A stretch of DNA of 64,000 bases from Candidatus Aerophobota bacterium (lineage in GTDB: Bacteria > Aerophobota > Aerophobia > Aerophobales > JAGGXI01). This document shows, piece after piece, positions 26,188-34,990 of this stretch. Position numbers and translations under genes: made by a program. The notes beneath the pieces were generated by a model. It searched no databases, was not told the DNA's origin, and saw nothing but the letters and a program-made list of their open reading frames with translations. Numbering within the stretch: the stretch's first letter is position 1; the number at the start of each line of letters is the position of its first letter. Location of the stretch: assembly GCA_021163155.1 (NCBI GenBank), contig JAGGXI010000014.1:1-64000 (forward strand), in the 5' to 3' direction.

Positions 26188-27576
26188 CTATTTTCCAATG
26201 CAAAAGTGCGAGAAGATATTATTCAATATTTTCTCATTTATCTCTTTTCCTGTAATTTCTCCTAATCTTTTTAATCCTTCCCTCAACTCAAAGGATATTA
26301 ATTCCCTGGGTAGGTTCTTGTCAATTCCCTGCAAGGCCCTGTTTATATTTTTTTTTACTTTTTCTAAGATTTTTTTCTGTCTTAAGTTTACTGTAATACG
26401 GCTATCAGAGAAAGAGGGAACAATCTCCTTTAACATAAGATTGGCTACTTTTTGTATAAGTTTTTGTAAATTAATCTCCTCTTTAGCAGAGATTTCGATT
26501 ATCTTTTCTTCTGGGAATAAAGAGACAACCTTTTCTTTATCTATTCTCTGAGGAAGATCAATCTTATTTATAACTGCTAATGTTTCCCTCTTTTTTATCT
26601 TTTTAAATAAGTAGTTATCTTCTCCATTTAAGGGAAGAGATCCATCCAGCATTAATAATGTTATATCTGCTTCTTCTAATTTTAAATATGTTCGTTCAAG
26701 AGCCTCTTTTTCTACAGCATTTTTTGTTTTTTTTAATCCTGCTGTATCAATGATTCGTAGGGGGAATCCTTTTATATTTATCATCTCTTCAATTGTGTCC
26801 CGAGTAGTTCCAGGTATAGGGGTAACAATGGCCCTCTCTCTTTGAAGTAAAGCATTTAAAAGCGTAGATTTGCCTACATTGGGTTTTCCAGTAATAACTA
26901 CTTTGACCCCCTCTCGATAAATCTTATCCATTTGGTTCATCTCAAGCAGAGAATTAATGTCAACTAAGATTTTATAAAGATGTTTTTTTGCTTCTTTTGG
27001 AGATAAAAACTTTATATCTTCATAAGCAAAGTCTATCTCTGCTTCAAAGTCCGACAAAAGTTTTATAATTTCCTCTTCAAGGAAGTTAATTTTTTTAGAG
27101 AGTCCTCCCTCTAATTGATTCAAGGCAGCTTCTAATCCCTTTTCTGTTTTTGCTTGTACAATATCTAATACACTTTCTGCTTGTGTGAGGTCGATTCTCC
27201 CATTCAAAAAGGCTCTTTTTGTAAATTCCCCTGGTTCAGCTAAACGAGCTCCCCATTTTAATGTAAGATTCAGAATCTTTCTTAAGGAGACAGAACCCCC
27301 ATGACAGTTTATCTCAACTATATCTTCACGAGTATAAGTTTTTGGTGCACGCATTAAAGTAAGCAATACTTCATCTACATATTCCCCTGTTTTTGGATTA
27401 ATTATCCATCCATAATGAATTGTAAAAGAAGATTTCCAGTTGATTTTTCTATCCTGAGGGGGTTGAAAAATTTTCTTGGCTACAGATATTGATTGGCTTC
27501 CACTCATTCTTACAATTCCTATGCCTGAATATCCCAAAGGAGTGGCAATAGCAGATATTGTGTCATTTAAACTCAT
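26188..27576 (-). CDS. mnmE: tRNA modification GTPase MnmE
   Basis: With MnmG it installs the carboxymethylaminomethyl (or related) group on U34 of certain tRNAs. 462 residues: an N-terminal THF-binding domain (ATPLGYSGIGIVRMSG), a helical domain, the inserted G domain with GKPNVGKSTLLNAL near residue 224 and PGTTRDT, and the C-terminal CIGK tail with the essential Cys. It follows yidC by 4 bases. jag, often found between yidC and mnmE, is absent. Confidence 0.96.
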   Translation of the reverse strand: MSLNDTISAIATPLGYSGIGIVRMSGSQSISVAKKIFQPPQDRKINWKSSFTIHYGWIINPKTGEYVDEVLLTLMRAPKTYTREDIVEINCHGGSVSLRKILNLTLKWGARLAEPGEFTKRAFLNGRIDLTQAESVLDIVQAKTEKGLEAALNQLEGGLSKKINFLEEEIIKLLSDFEAEIDFAYEDIKFLSPKEAKKHLYKILVDINSLLEMNQMDKIYREGVKVVITGKPNVGKSTLLNALLQRERAIVTPIPGTTRDTIEEMINIKGFPLRIIDTAGLKKTKNAVEKEALERTYLKLEEADITLLMLDGSLPLNGEDNYLFKKIKKRETLAVINKIDLPQRIDKEKVVSLFPEEKIIEISAKEEINLQKLIQKVANLMLKEIVPSFSDSRITVNLRQKKILEKVKKNINRALQGIDKNLPRELISFELREGLKRLGEITGKEINEKILNNIFSHFCIGK

Positions 27577-27580
27577 TGTT

Positions 27581-29092
27581 TTATCCCTTTTTTACAGCAA
27601 GGTTCGACGATTTTTTAGAAATAAAAAACTGTTGGAGAGTAGAAAACAGGCTGGAAACAAACCAATAAAGCATTACTCCTGAAGGAAGTGACCAAAGGAT
27701 AACAATAAGAAAAATAGGGAAAAACTGCATTATTTTACTTAACCCTTCTTGTTGTCCTCCCCTGGGTTGCATTTTTTGCATTGCTCTTTGCTGAAGAAAC
27801 ATAACTACTCCCAATATTAAAAGTAGGGGTATATTAGGTTTGCTTAAATCAGGTATCCAAAGAAATGATGGATTTTCAGAGAAATCGAAGTTGAGAAGCG
27901 CTCTGTAAAGGATGAATATAACAGGAAGTTGGACTACCATTGGTAGACATCCGCTCATAGGGTTGACTCCGTATTGTTTATATATACCCATCATCTCTAC
28001 TTGCAATCTTTTAGGGTCATTCTTAAACTTTTTTTGAATGGCTGCTATATGCGGTTGCACTTTTTGCATCTTTCCCATAGACTCATATTGCTTAAAGGTT
28101 AAAGGAGATAATACTCCATAGATAAGAAGAGTTAAAAGAATAATAGCTATTCCATAGTTATGAGTAAAACTGTAAAGAAAAAGAAGAACTTTAATCAATC
28201 CTATGGAAAGGTAACTCCATAAATTGTATGCACCTGCCTTTGTTAAATGATAATCCTCTCCATTTATCTTTTTTATCTTTTCATTAATTGTTCTCAGTTG
28301 AAAATAATCTTGAGGTCCTCCGTAAATTACCCATTCACTCTTAAGTTTATTATGCTTAAATCCCCAGGAATTATCTTTGAATACTCCTGCCAAAGGTTGG
28401 TTTAAGGAAGCGAGTATTACTATTAAGTCCTTTTTTTGCCTGATTCCCATCCACTGTATCCCTTTAGGATATTTTGGTTTAACACCCTGTTTCTTTTCTT
28501 CATCGATAACTCCTCTAAAAGAGGCTAATCTTTCTTCATCTTCATATTTCTCTCCTATTCCTCCTTGCCAGCTAAGTTCATATTCAGTCAATTGCGGAAA
28601 ACCTTCTGTTTTAATAGTGAGCAATCCATAATATTTTTTTTGAGGAATCTTGAAAATTTTAATTATTTTATATTTATTATCCTTACTTTCCCAACTACAA
28701 ATAGCTTCTTCCCCCTTATCATCTATTTTAATCTGGAAATTTTCTCTATTTAAATCTATGTTTTCACCGGAGGGTAAAAATAAGTTTAACCCTAAAGCAG
28801 AGGCTCCTTTTTTGATTAGCTCTTTTTTAGATTTCTTTATATACCAGGACTTAACTACTCCCCCCTTAGAATTAATAGTTATTTTTAAAGCACCATTTTC
28901 CATAGTAAATTCTTTCCCTTCTCCCCATTCAGAAGGTATCTCTGAGAAAAGAGTTTTTGTTTCCCTTTCTTGTGTTACAGAGGGGATTTCTTTCTTATTC
29001 TCTGGAGAGGGCGTACGGGTGGATACCAAAAAGTTATAGCCAATAAGTATTATTACGGATAATACTGTAGCTAAAATTACATTTTTTTCCAT
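27581..29092 (-). CDS. yidC: Membrane protein insertase YidC (long, diderm type)
   Basis: Inserts proteins into the inner membrane with or without SecYEG. 503 residues: an N-terminal membrane segment at about 5-20, a large periplasmic beta-domain at about 55-290, then the conserved five-helix core starting near GAYNLWSYLSIGLIKVLLF, with the YGVLSPLTFKQYESMGKMQ cytoplasmic hairpin and NPMSGCLPMVVQLPVIF. The periplasmic domain is characteristic of diderm bacteria and helps place the organism. It is encoded directly after yidD. Confidence 0.96.
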   Translation of the reverse strand: MEKNVILATVLSVIILIGYNFLVSTRTPSPENKKEIPSVTQERETKTLFSEIPSEWGEGKEFTMENGALKITINSKGGVVKSWYIKKSKKELIKKGASALGLNLFLPSGENIDLNRENFQIKIDDKGEEAICSWESKDNKYKIIKIFKIPQKKYYGLLTIKTEGFPQLTEYELSWQGGIGEKYEDEERLASFRGVIDEEKKQGVKPKYPKGIQWMGIRQKKDLIVILASLNQPLAGVFKDNSWGFKHNKLKSEWVIYGGPQDYFQLRTINEKIKKINGEDYHLTKAGAYNLWSYLSIGLIKVLLFLYSFTHNYGIAIILLTLLIYGVLSPLTFKQYESMGKMQKVQPHIAAIQKKFKNDPKRLQVEMMGIYKQYGVNPMSGCLPMVVQLPVIFILYRALLNFDFSENPSFLWIPDLSKPNIPLLLILGVVMFLQQRAMQKMQPRGGQQEGLSKIMQFFPIFLIVILWSLPSGVMLYWFVSSLFSTLQQFFISKKSSNLAVKKG

Positions 29093-29105
29093 AAATTTGT
29101 CTCCT

Positions 29106-29330
29106 TTATTTTAAAGGGTCATAACCTCCAGGATTAAAAGGGTGACATCTTAATATCCTCTTTATTCCTAAATATCCTCCTTTTATTAATCCATATTTTT
29201 TTATAGCTTCCAATGTATATTGAGAACAAGTAGGATAAAATCTACAAGAAGGAGGAAAAAGAGGAGAAACACACCTCTGGTAAAATCTTATTAACCCTAT
29301 TCCTATATTTTTCCCTATTTTTTTAAACAT
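29106..29330 (-). CDS. yidD: Membrane protein insertion efficiency factor YidD
   Basis: A small amphipathic protein that helps YidC/Sec insertion. The ATG at 29330 gives 74 residues beginning [18 protein letters not shown], matching the family start; GGAAG sits upstream. Conserved [20 protein letters not shown] and [10 protein letters not shown] are present. The usual upstream neighbours rpmH and rnpA are not there. A minus-strand TTGACA / TATAAT with a short 15-base spacer lies at 29358-29384, so the gene may start its own transcript. Confidence 0.94.
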   Translation of the reverse strand: MFKKIGKNIGIGLIRFYQRCVSPLFPPSCRFYPTCSQYTLEAIKKYGLIKGGYLGIKRILRCHPFNPGGYDPLK

Positions 29331-29397
29331 CTGTTTTTTATCTTCCAAGCTTTTTTAATTATACTTTATTTTAGCTTTTGTCAAGCAAGCGGTTTTT

Positions 29398-29426
29398 TTG
29401 ACTTTTTTTTCATTTTTTGATATAAT
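29398..29426 (+). promoter_or_regulatory. Strong sigma-70-type promoter
   Basis: TTGACT, exactly 17 bases, then TATAAT, with T-rich sequence between. It faces the small membrane-protein gene at 29508 and would start near 29433. The leader contains a scrap of repeat family A (GCAGGCTCTGAG near 29466). Confidence 0.65.
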
Positions 29427-29507
29427 AAAAATTGGTTAATAGTTAAACTTACAAGTTGCATAAAACGCAGGCTCTGAGATTTGCATTTACCTGAAGGAAG
29501 GCAGGAA

Positions 29508-29711
29508 ATGAAAATGAGAAAAAGTCAAATTGTCTGGAGTTGTATTTTTATAGTTCTGGGCATTTTGCTGTTGATGCTTAATTATGGAGTCATTTCCTGG
29601 AAAGCGATAAAGGATTGGTGGAAGTTATGGCCATTAGTTTTTATAATTATAGGAATTGGAATAATATTGTCTGCTAAAAGGGAAAAAAAGATAGAGGAAG
29701 AGAAGAAATGA
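29508..29711 (+). CDS. Small two-helix membrane protein
   Basis: 67 residues starting at the ATG at 29508, which follows AAGGAAGGCAGGA; a TTG further upstream is less likely. Two hydrophobic helices (about 6-24 and 37-56) are joined by YGVISWKAIKDWWKLW, with a charged tail KREKKIEEEKK. The layout resembles the LiaF/DUF5668-type transmembrane domain found in envelope-stress proteins. The function is not known. It overlaps the next gene by 4 bases. Confidence 0.7.
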   Translation: MKMRKSQIVWSCIFIVLGILLLMLNYGVISWKAIKDWWKLWPLVFIIIGIGIILSAKREKKIEEEKK

Positions 29712-30028
29712 AGCTTACTAACACAGATTTTATACCGGGATATGAAATAAAAGAGGCATTAGGATTAGTGCTGGGAAACACAGTAAGGGCGAAACATCTT
29801 GGAAAGGACATCATGGCAGGCTTTAAGAACATTGTGGGAGGAGAAATTCAAGAATATACGGATTTATTAGCCGATGCCAGGAAGGAGACACTAAATAGAA
29901 TGGTCAATGAGGCTAAAAAGCTCGGGGCTGATGCTGTAATAAATGTGAGGTTTATGACTACCCAGACAATGGGAGGAGCGGCTGAGCTTTTAGCCTATGG
30001 GACAGCGGTTAAGTTAGCAAAGAGGTAG
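29708..30028 (+). CDS. YbjQ/UPF0145 family protein
   Basis: 106 residues of the YbjQ (DUF74) family: PGYEIKEALGLVLGNTV at the N-terminus, then KNIVGGEIQEYTDLLADARKE and AKKLGADAVINVRF. The family forms pentameric rings and has been described as heavy-metal-binding-like, but its role is unsettled. It overlaps the small membrane-protein gene by ATGA, so the two are co-translated and may act together at the membrane (inference). The 228-base gap after it shows no gene. Confidence 0.88.
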   Translation: MKLTNTDFIPGYEIKEALGLVLGNTVRAKHLGKDIMAGFKNIVGGEIQEYTDLLADARKETLNRMVNEAKKLGADAVINVRFMTTQTMGGAAELLAYGTAVKLAKR

Positions 30029-30256
30029 CTAACCCCCGGATTTAGCACTTTAATTGTTGCTCTGGGAAGCGTGCGTCTACTTTTATTTTATGTTGTGTAT
30101 CTCGCATGAGACATTGATAAGGTTAGAGTATGGACTAAGCGTTGGATTAAAGGGTCTGCTTTTATCAAGTTCCCATATTTTTGGTGAGCAACTTAATAAT
30201 CTTAATACTTTGGTAAACCTGGTCTAAAATGATAAATAATATAATAGGAGGGAAAA

Positions 30257-30550
30257 ATGGAAAAATTATTAAGAGATATTTTTTTAGCAGGCATAGGTGT
30301 TTTAAGTCTTACTAAAGAAAAAGCAGAAGAGATTGTAGAAGAGTTGATAAAGTTAGGGAAAATAACGGAGGAAGAAGAAGGAACTTTGTTAGAAGAGCTG
30401 ATTAAAAGAGGAGAAAAGCAAAAAAAAGAGATAGATAAAAAAGTAGAAGACAATGTTAAGAAGGTAATTTCTCAATTGAAAGTAGCCACCAAAGAAGATG
30501 TTGAGCGATTAGAGAAAAAGATAGAAGATTTAAAGAAAAAGTTGAGTTAG
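30257..30550 (+). CDS. Phasin-like coiled-coil protein
   Basis: 97 residues: a short hydrophobic patch (DIFLAGIGVLSL), then long charged helices ending in a leucine-spaced coiled coil (EDVERLEKKIEDLKKKL). This is the layout of the small phasin-like (polyhydroxyalkanoate granule-associated) family found in many bacteria that make no PHA. No PHA gene is present in the window. AGGAGGG precedes the ATG. The role is unknown. Confidence 0.65.
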   Translation: MEKLLRDIFLAGIGVLSLTKEKAEEIVEELIKLGKITEEEEGTLLEELIKRGEKQKKEIDKKVEDNVKKVISQLKVATKEDVERLEKKIEDLKKKLS

Positions 30551-30559
30551 GGCGTAGGA

Positions 30560-30587
30560 TTGACAAAAAATGGTCTTGTGTTAATAT
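30560..30587 (+). promoter_or_regulatory. Promoter of hom
   Basis: TTGACA, a 16-base spacer, then TAATAT. The start would fall near 30594, only about 14 bases before the GTG start codon, so the transcript would have a very short leader. Confidence 0.55.
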
Positions 30588-30607
30588 CTTCACAAAGAGA
30601 AAGATAA

Positions 30608-31888
30608 GTGGGCAAAAAAATATTGCATATCGGTTTATTTGGGTTAGGTACTGTAGGAGGAGGAGTGGTAAAGCTTTTGTCAAGAATGAAAAATGAGAAT
30701 AATAAAGATTATGAATTTATTTTGGATAAAGTTGCTGTAAAGCATCCTAAAAAGCGGAGATCAGTTGCTATCTCTCCCCATCTTTTGACTGACAATCCTC
30801 AAGAGATTTTAGAAAATCCAAAAATTGACATAGTAATTGAGGCGATAGGAGGAATAAATCAAAGTAAGAAGATAATTTTACAAGCTTTAAGGAACGGTAA
30901 AAATGTAATTACTGCCAACAAGGCCCTATTGGCTAAAGAGGGAGAATTAATTTTTAATGAGGCTATAAGAAATAATTGTTATTTAGGAATAAGAGCCTCC
31001 AATAATGCTGTTTATCGCCTTGCAGAAAATTTAATATTTTCTCCTTTTAAGATGAAGAAATTAATAGGAATTTTTAATGGAACTTCTAATTATATATTAA
31101 CACAAATGGAGAGAAAAAGAGAAGATTTTTCTTCTGCTCTTAAAAAAGCTCAAGCAATCGGTTATGCTGAACAAAACCCCTCTGATGATGTTGATGGTTA
31201 TGATACAGCCAATAAATTAATAGTTTTGATAGGTTTGGTCTTTGGTTATTTTATACCAGCGGAATCTCTTTTTATTGAGGGAATTAGAAAAATTTCCTAT
31301 AAAGATATTCTGTTTGCTAAGGAATTGGGTTATAAGATTAAACTTCTTGCTATTGCTCAAAGAAAAGGGGAAGAATTGGAAGTACGAGTTCATCCTGCTC
31401 TTCTTATAAGAGATAAAGGAATAGCTCGATTAAATGGGATAGAGAATGGAGTAGAAGTGAGGGATGAAATAGGAGTAGAAGTGGGAATGCAAGCTCCCGG
31501 TGCAGGCAAGTATCCTACCGCTATGGCTGTATTAGAAGATTTAGTCTATATAGCGAATGGACGAAAGACATCTTTTCCCTGGCAAAAGAAACAATTAAAT
31601 TTAAAAGATATGAATGAAATAAAAACTGAATACTATTTGAGATTTAATGTTTTAGACAGGGTTGGAGTTTTAGCAAAGATTTCTGGAATATTAGGAAATC
31701 ATGATATAAGTATCAATTCGGTTATACAAAAAGGGAGAGGGAAGGGATTAAATAATGCAGTCTCTATAATAATGCTTACTCATAAGGCGAAAGAGAGGGA
31801 TATTCAAAACTCCCTTCGAGAAATAAATAATTTACCCATAGTACGAGAAAAGCCCTTATTAATTCGTGTAGAAGAAGGTATTTGTTAA
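30608..31888 (+). CDS. hom: Homoserine dehydrogenase
   Basis: Reduces aspartate semialdehyde to homoserine for threonine and methionine synthesis. 426 residues: an NAD(P)-binding loop [12 protein letters not shown] near residue 10, the central catalytic part with [21 protein letters not shown] and [14 protein letters not shown], then a C-terminal ACT domain from about residue 345 ([20 protein letters not shown]) that normally binds threonine for feedback inhibition. The start is GTG with a weak AGAGAAAG site. It lies just before the rpsB group, but its own promoter suggests separate control. Confidence 0.94.
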   Translation: MGKKILHIGLFGLGTVGGGVVKLLSRMKNENNKDYEFILDKVAVKHPKKRRSVAISPHLLTDNPQEILENPKIDIVIEAIGGINQSKKIILQALRNGKNVITANKALLAKEGELIFNEAIRNNCYLGIRASNNAVYRLAENLIFSPFKMKKLIGIFNGTSNYILTQMERKREDFSSALKKAQAIGYAEQNPSDDVDGYDTANKLIVLIGLVFGYFIPAESLFIEGIRKISYKDILFAKELGYKIKLLAIAQRKGEELEVRVHPALLIRDKGIARLNGIENGVEVRDEIGVEVGMQAPGAGKYPTAMAVLEDLVYIANGRKTSFPWQKKQLNLKDMNEIKTEYYLRFNVLDRVGVLAKISGILGNHDISINSVIQKGRGKGLNNAVSIIMLTHKAKERDIQNSLREINNLPIVREKPLLIRVEEGIC

Positions 31889-31902
31889 GGAGGAAAACAG
31901 TA

Positions 31903-32814
31903 ATGTCTGTGACTACAATGAAAGAGTTGTTGGAAGCAGGGGCGCATTTTGGTCATCAAAAGAGTGCGTGGAATCCCAAAATGGAGCCTTATATTTATCA
32001 GCAAAGAAATAAGATGCATATTATTGACTTAAGGAAAACTGTGAAGATGATAGATGAAGCTTGCAGGTTTGTAAGGGATTTAGCATTAAAAGAGGGAAAA
32101 ATATTATTTGTGGGGACAAAACATCAGGCAAGGAGAGCTATCAATGAACAGGCAAAAAGGTGTGCATCTTTTTATGTTAATAATCGATGGATAGGTGGAT
32201 TTTTAACAAACTTTTCTACTATAAAAAAGAGAATAGAGAAGTTGGAGCAGTTAGAGAAAGAAGAAAAAGAGGGACAATGGAAAATATTACCTAAAAAGGA
32301 AGAGATGCATCTACGCAAGAAGATGGAAAAGCTTAGACGAAATTTCAATGGAGTGAGAGGAATGGATAAACTTCCAGAGGCTATTTTTGTTACTGATTTA
32401 AAAGTGGAATGGACAGCAGTTCAAGAAGCAAGGAAACTGAATATTCCTATTGTAGGTATTGTTGATTCTAACTGTGATCCTGTTTTAGTGGATTATCTTA
32501 TCCCTGCTAACGATGATGCTATAAAAAGCATTGAATTAATTACAAGTAAGATAGCTGATGCTGTTTTGGAGGGAAGAGAGATTCTTAATAAAAAGAAAGA
32601 GCAGATTGAAGAAGGAGCAGAAGAAGAGAAAAAAGACGAAGAGGCAATAAAAATAGAACAGGAACTCAAGGTTGTAACAAAGGAAAAAGAGGATCAGGAA
32701 GAGGATGTAGAAAAGAAAAAATCTAAAGAAAATGTAAATGTAATAAAAAAAGAAGTTAAAACAGAGAATATAATAGAAGAAGTTTCGGTAGAACATAATA
32801 AAGGGGTAGTTTAA
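31903..32814 (+). CDS. rpsB: 30S ribosomal protein S2, with long charged tail
   Basis: 303 residues. The ATG at 31903 is chosen because AAGGAGG precedes it and [14 protein letters not shown] follows close behind; a TTG at 31882 overlaps hom. The S2 core ends near residue 225 ([14 protein letters not shown]). About 75 more residues are almost only Glu, Lys, Asp, Val and Ile, an added tail not present in E. coli S2 (about 240 residues). The rpsB-tsf-pyrH-frr order is the standard bacterial one. Confidence 0.96.
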   Translation: MSVTTMKELLEAGAHFGHQKSAWNPKMEPYIYQQRNKMHIIDLRKTVKMIDEACRFVRDLALKEGKILFVGTKHQARRAINEQAKRCASFYVNNRWIGGFLTNFSTIKKRIEKLEQLEKEEKEGQWKILPKKEEMHLRKKMEKLRRNFNGVRGMDKLPEAIFVTDLKVEWTAVQEARKLNIPIVGIVDSNCDPVLVDYLIPANDDAIKSIELITSKIADAVLEGREILNKKKEQIEEGAEEEKKDEEAIKIEQELKVVTKEKEDQEEDVEKKKSKENVNVIKKEVKTENIIEEVSVEHNKGVV

Positions 32815-32869
32815 GATAAAGAGATGATTAAGGATGGAGAAGCAGAAAAAGAGATGGAGGAATAAGTTG

Positions 32870-33457
32870 ATGAATATTTCAATGGAGAAAGTAAAGAGAT
32901 TAAGGGAAGAGACATTAGCAGGTATTCTTGATTGTAAGCAAGCTCTTGAGGAGACAAAAGGTGACATTGAAAGGGCAAAAAAGATATTAAGAGAGAAAGG
33001 GACAAAAATTGCTGAGAAAAAAGTTGGCAAAAAAACTACTCAAGGTGCTATTGTTTCTTATATTCATCATAATGGAAAAATAGGAACGATGGTAGAAATT
33101 CATTGTCAGTCAGATTTTGTAGCAAGAAATGCTAGCTTCCAAAAATTTGCAAAAGATATAGCTATGCATATTACTGCTTTTAATCCTCGTTGGATTTCTT
33201 CTCAAGATATTCCGGAATCGGTAATGGAAGAGGAAAAATCTATTATTAAAATTCAAGCAGAAAAGCAAGGTAAGCCCCCAAAAATTGTAGAAAAAATTGT
33301 AGAAGGTAAGATTAAAGCTTTTTATAAAGAAGTATGTTTGTTAGAGCAGCCCTTTTTCAAAGAGGAAAAGATGACGGTTAAGGATTATCTACAGCAGTTT
33401 ATAGCTAAAGTGAGTGAAAATGTGAAGATTCATCGTTTTGTAAGATATGAATTATAA
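32870..33457 (+). CDS. tsf: Translation elongation factor Ts (short form)
   Basis: Exchanges GDP for GTP on EF-Tu. The ATG at 32870 is chosen (GGAGG nine bases before; MNISMEKVKRLREETLAGILDCK is the family start), giving 195 residues. That is the short one-core form, as in Thermus or cyanobacteria, compared with about 280 in E. coli. EIHCQSDFVARNASF, the EF-Tu-contacting Asp-Phe region, is present. The C-terminal part (YLLQF-like MTVKDYLQQFI, VKIHRFVRYEL) is normal. Confidence 0.95.
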   Translation: MNISMEKVKRLREETLAGILDCKQALEETKGDIERAKKILREKGTKIAEKKVGKKTTQGAIVSYIHHNGKIGTMVEIHCQSDFVARNASFQKFAKDIAMHITAFNPRWISSQDIPESVMEEEKSIIKIQAEKQGKPPKIVEKIVEGKIKAFYKEVCLLEQPFFKEEKMTVKDYLQQFIAKVSENVKIHRFVRYEL

Positions 33458-33479
33458 AAGAAGAGTTCAAGGATAATTA

Positions 33480-34202
33480 ATGGGAAAACCGCAAATTAGG
33501 TGGAAGAGAGTTCTTTTAAAAGTGGGAGGAGAAAATTTAGCTGATGGAAAGAATTATGGAATCTCTTTTCCTCGGGTTGATTTAATTGCGAAGGAAATAA
33601 GAGAAGTTAAAGAGTTGGGGGTAGAAATAGGAGTAATGGTGGGCGGAGGAAATCTTTTAAGAGGTGAGGTAATCAGTAAAAAAGGTGTGGACAGAGCTAC
33701 TGCTGATTATATGGGAATGTTAGCCACTATTATTAATGCTTTAGCTTTTCAGGATACCCTGGAAAAAATGGGGGTAGTTACCAGAGTTCAAACTGCTATT
33801 GAGATGCAGGAGATTGCTGAACCTTATATCCGTAGAAGAGCTTTGCGTCATTTAGAGAGAGGGAGAGTGGTTATTTTTGCAGGGGGTACAGGAAATCCTT
33901 ATTTTACTACTGATACAGCAGCTGCTCTTAGGGCTTTAGAAATAGGGGCTGAGGTAATTTTAAAGGCTACTAAAGTAGATGGGATTTATTCTTCCGACCC
34001 TCTAAAGGATGAAAAAGCTAAAAAATTTGATGAGATAAGTTATGTTGATGTAATCAAAAATCAACTGGAAATAATGGATACTACGGCTATTTCTTTATGT
34101 ATGGATAATCACCTACCTATAATTGTCTTTAATTTACAGAAAAGGGGTAATGTTAAAAGAGTAATTTTAGGAGAAAAAATAGGAACCATAGTAGATAATT
34201 GA
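33480..34202 (+). CDS. pyrH: UMP kinase
   Basis: The bacterial hexameric amino-acid-kinase-fold UMP kinase. 240 residues: [14 protein letters not shown] at the N-terminus (most family members read LKxSGEAL here), [28 protein letters not shown] and [20 protein letters not shown], the triphosphate and UMP regions. It starts 22 bases after tsf in the rpsB-tsf-pyrH-frr group. It is typically controlled by GTP and UTP. Confidence 0.96.
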   Translation: MGKPQIRWKRVLLKVGGENLADGKNYGISFPRVDLIAKEIREVKELGVEIGVMVGGGNLLRGEVISKKGVDRATADYMGMLATIINALAFQDTLEKMGVVTRVQTAIEMQEIAEPYIRRRALRHLERGRVVIFAGGTGNPYFTTDTAAALRALEIGAEVILKATKVDGIYSSDPLKDEKAKKFDEISYVDVIKNQLEIMDTTAISLCMDNHLPIIVFNLQKRGNVKRVILGEKIGTIVDN

Positions 34203-34263
34203 ATGCTTGTTTAAGATTTCCAGAAATTTTTCCTATAAGTAAAGTGAAAATAACCTTCTTTAT

Positions 34264-34338
34264 GGGTAGGAGCGAGGCTAATCGCCCTTTGTAAGGTAAG
34301 AGTTAGAGGTAATTGGGAGGCTAAAGCCTTCCCTATCC
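34264..34338. repeat. Imperfect inverted repeat between pyrH and frr
   Basis: GGGTAGG-AGCGAGGCT at the left pairs loosely with AGCCTTCCCTATCC at the right, and GGAGGCTAAAGCCTTCC is itself a hairpin. It resembles the dispersed GGTAGCC-type hairpins in structure but not closely in sequence. The 34203-34391 gap otherwise shows no gene. Confidence 0.45.
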
Positions 34339-34391
34339 ACGCCTATTGAGTTAATAGTTTGCCAAATCTAGGTTAAATTATGGAGGGAAAA

Positions 34392-34949
34392 ATGATAAAG
34401 AAAATTTATCAGGAGGGCAAAGATAAAATGGAGCAAGCGGTGCAAGCTTTAGGAAGAAGGTATGTTAAATTAAGAGGAGACAGGGCGAGAACGGAATTAG
34501 TAGCAGATATAAAGGTAGATTGTTATGGTGCAAAAATGGATATTGTACAGTTAGCTAATATCTCTACCCCCGATCCTCATCTTATAGTGATAGAACCATG
34601 GGATAAATCTCTCATTAAAAATATAGAAAAAGCTATTTTAGTTTCTGATTTAGGTATAAATCCTACCGATGATGGGAATGTTATCCGGTTAAGTATTCCT
34701 CCCTTAAGTGAAGAAAGAAGAGAGAAAATGGCGAAAATTTTAAAGGAGTGGGCAGAGGAAACTAGAGTTTCTATTAGAAATTCACGTCGGGAAGTAAGAG
34801 AAAGATTGGAGAAATTAGAAAAAGAAAAAGAAATTTCCGAAGATGAGAGAAGAAGAGTAGAGAAAGATATTCAATCTCTCACCGATGAATTTATAAGTAA
34901 AATAGATGAGATACAGGATAAAAAGATTAAAGAAATCCGTAAGGTTTAA
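34392..34949 (+). CDS. frr: Ribosome recycling factor
   Basis: Splits post-termination ribosomes with EF-G. The ATG at 34392 gives 185 residues, exactly the usual length. The upstream in-frame ATG at 34380 overlaps what is clearly the ribosome binding site (GGAGGG at 34382-34387). Marks: LRGDRARTELVADIKVDCYG, PWDKSLIKNIEKAI and the C-terminal helix DEFISKIDEIQDKKIKEI. It completes the rpsB-tsf-pyrH-frr set. Confidence 0.96.
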   Translation: MIKKIYQEGKDKMEQAVQALGRRYVKLRGDRARTELVADIKVDCYGAKMDIVQLANISTPDPHLIVIEPWDKSLIKNIEKAILVSDLGINPTDDGNVIRLSIPPLSEERREKMAKILKEWAEETRVSIRNSRREVRERLEKLEKEKEISEDERRRVEKDIQSLTDEFISKIDEIQDKKIKEIRKV

Positions 34950-34990
34950 TTATTTATAGCTATATTTTTCTTAAAAGGAGATAAATAGTA

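Noticed and set aside
32536-33030. Long minus-strand frame opposite rpsB and tsf
   Set aside because: Phe/Leu-rich shadow of the Lys/Glu-rich tail of S2; no start signal.
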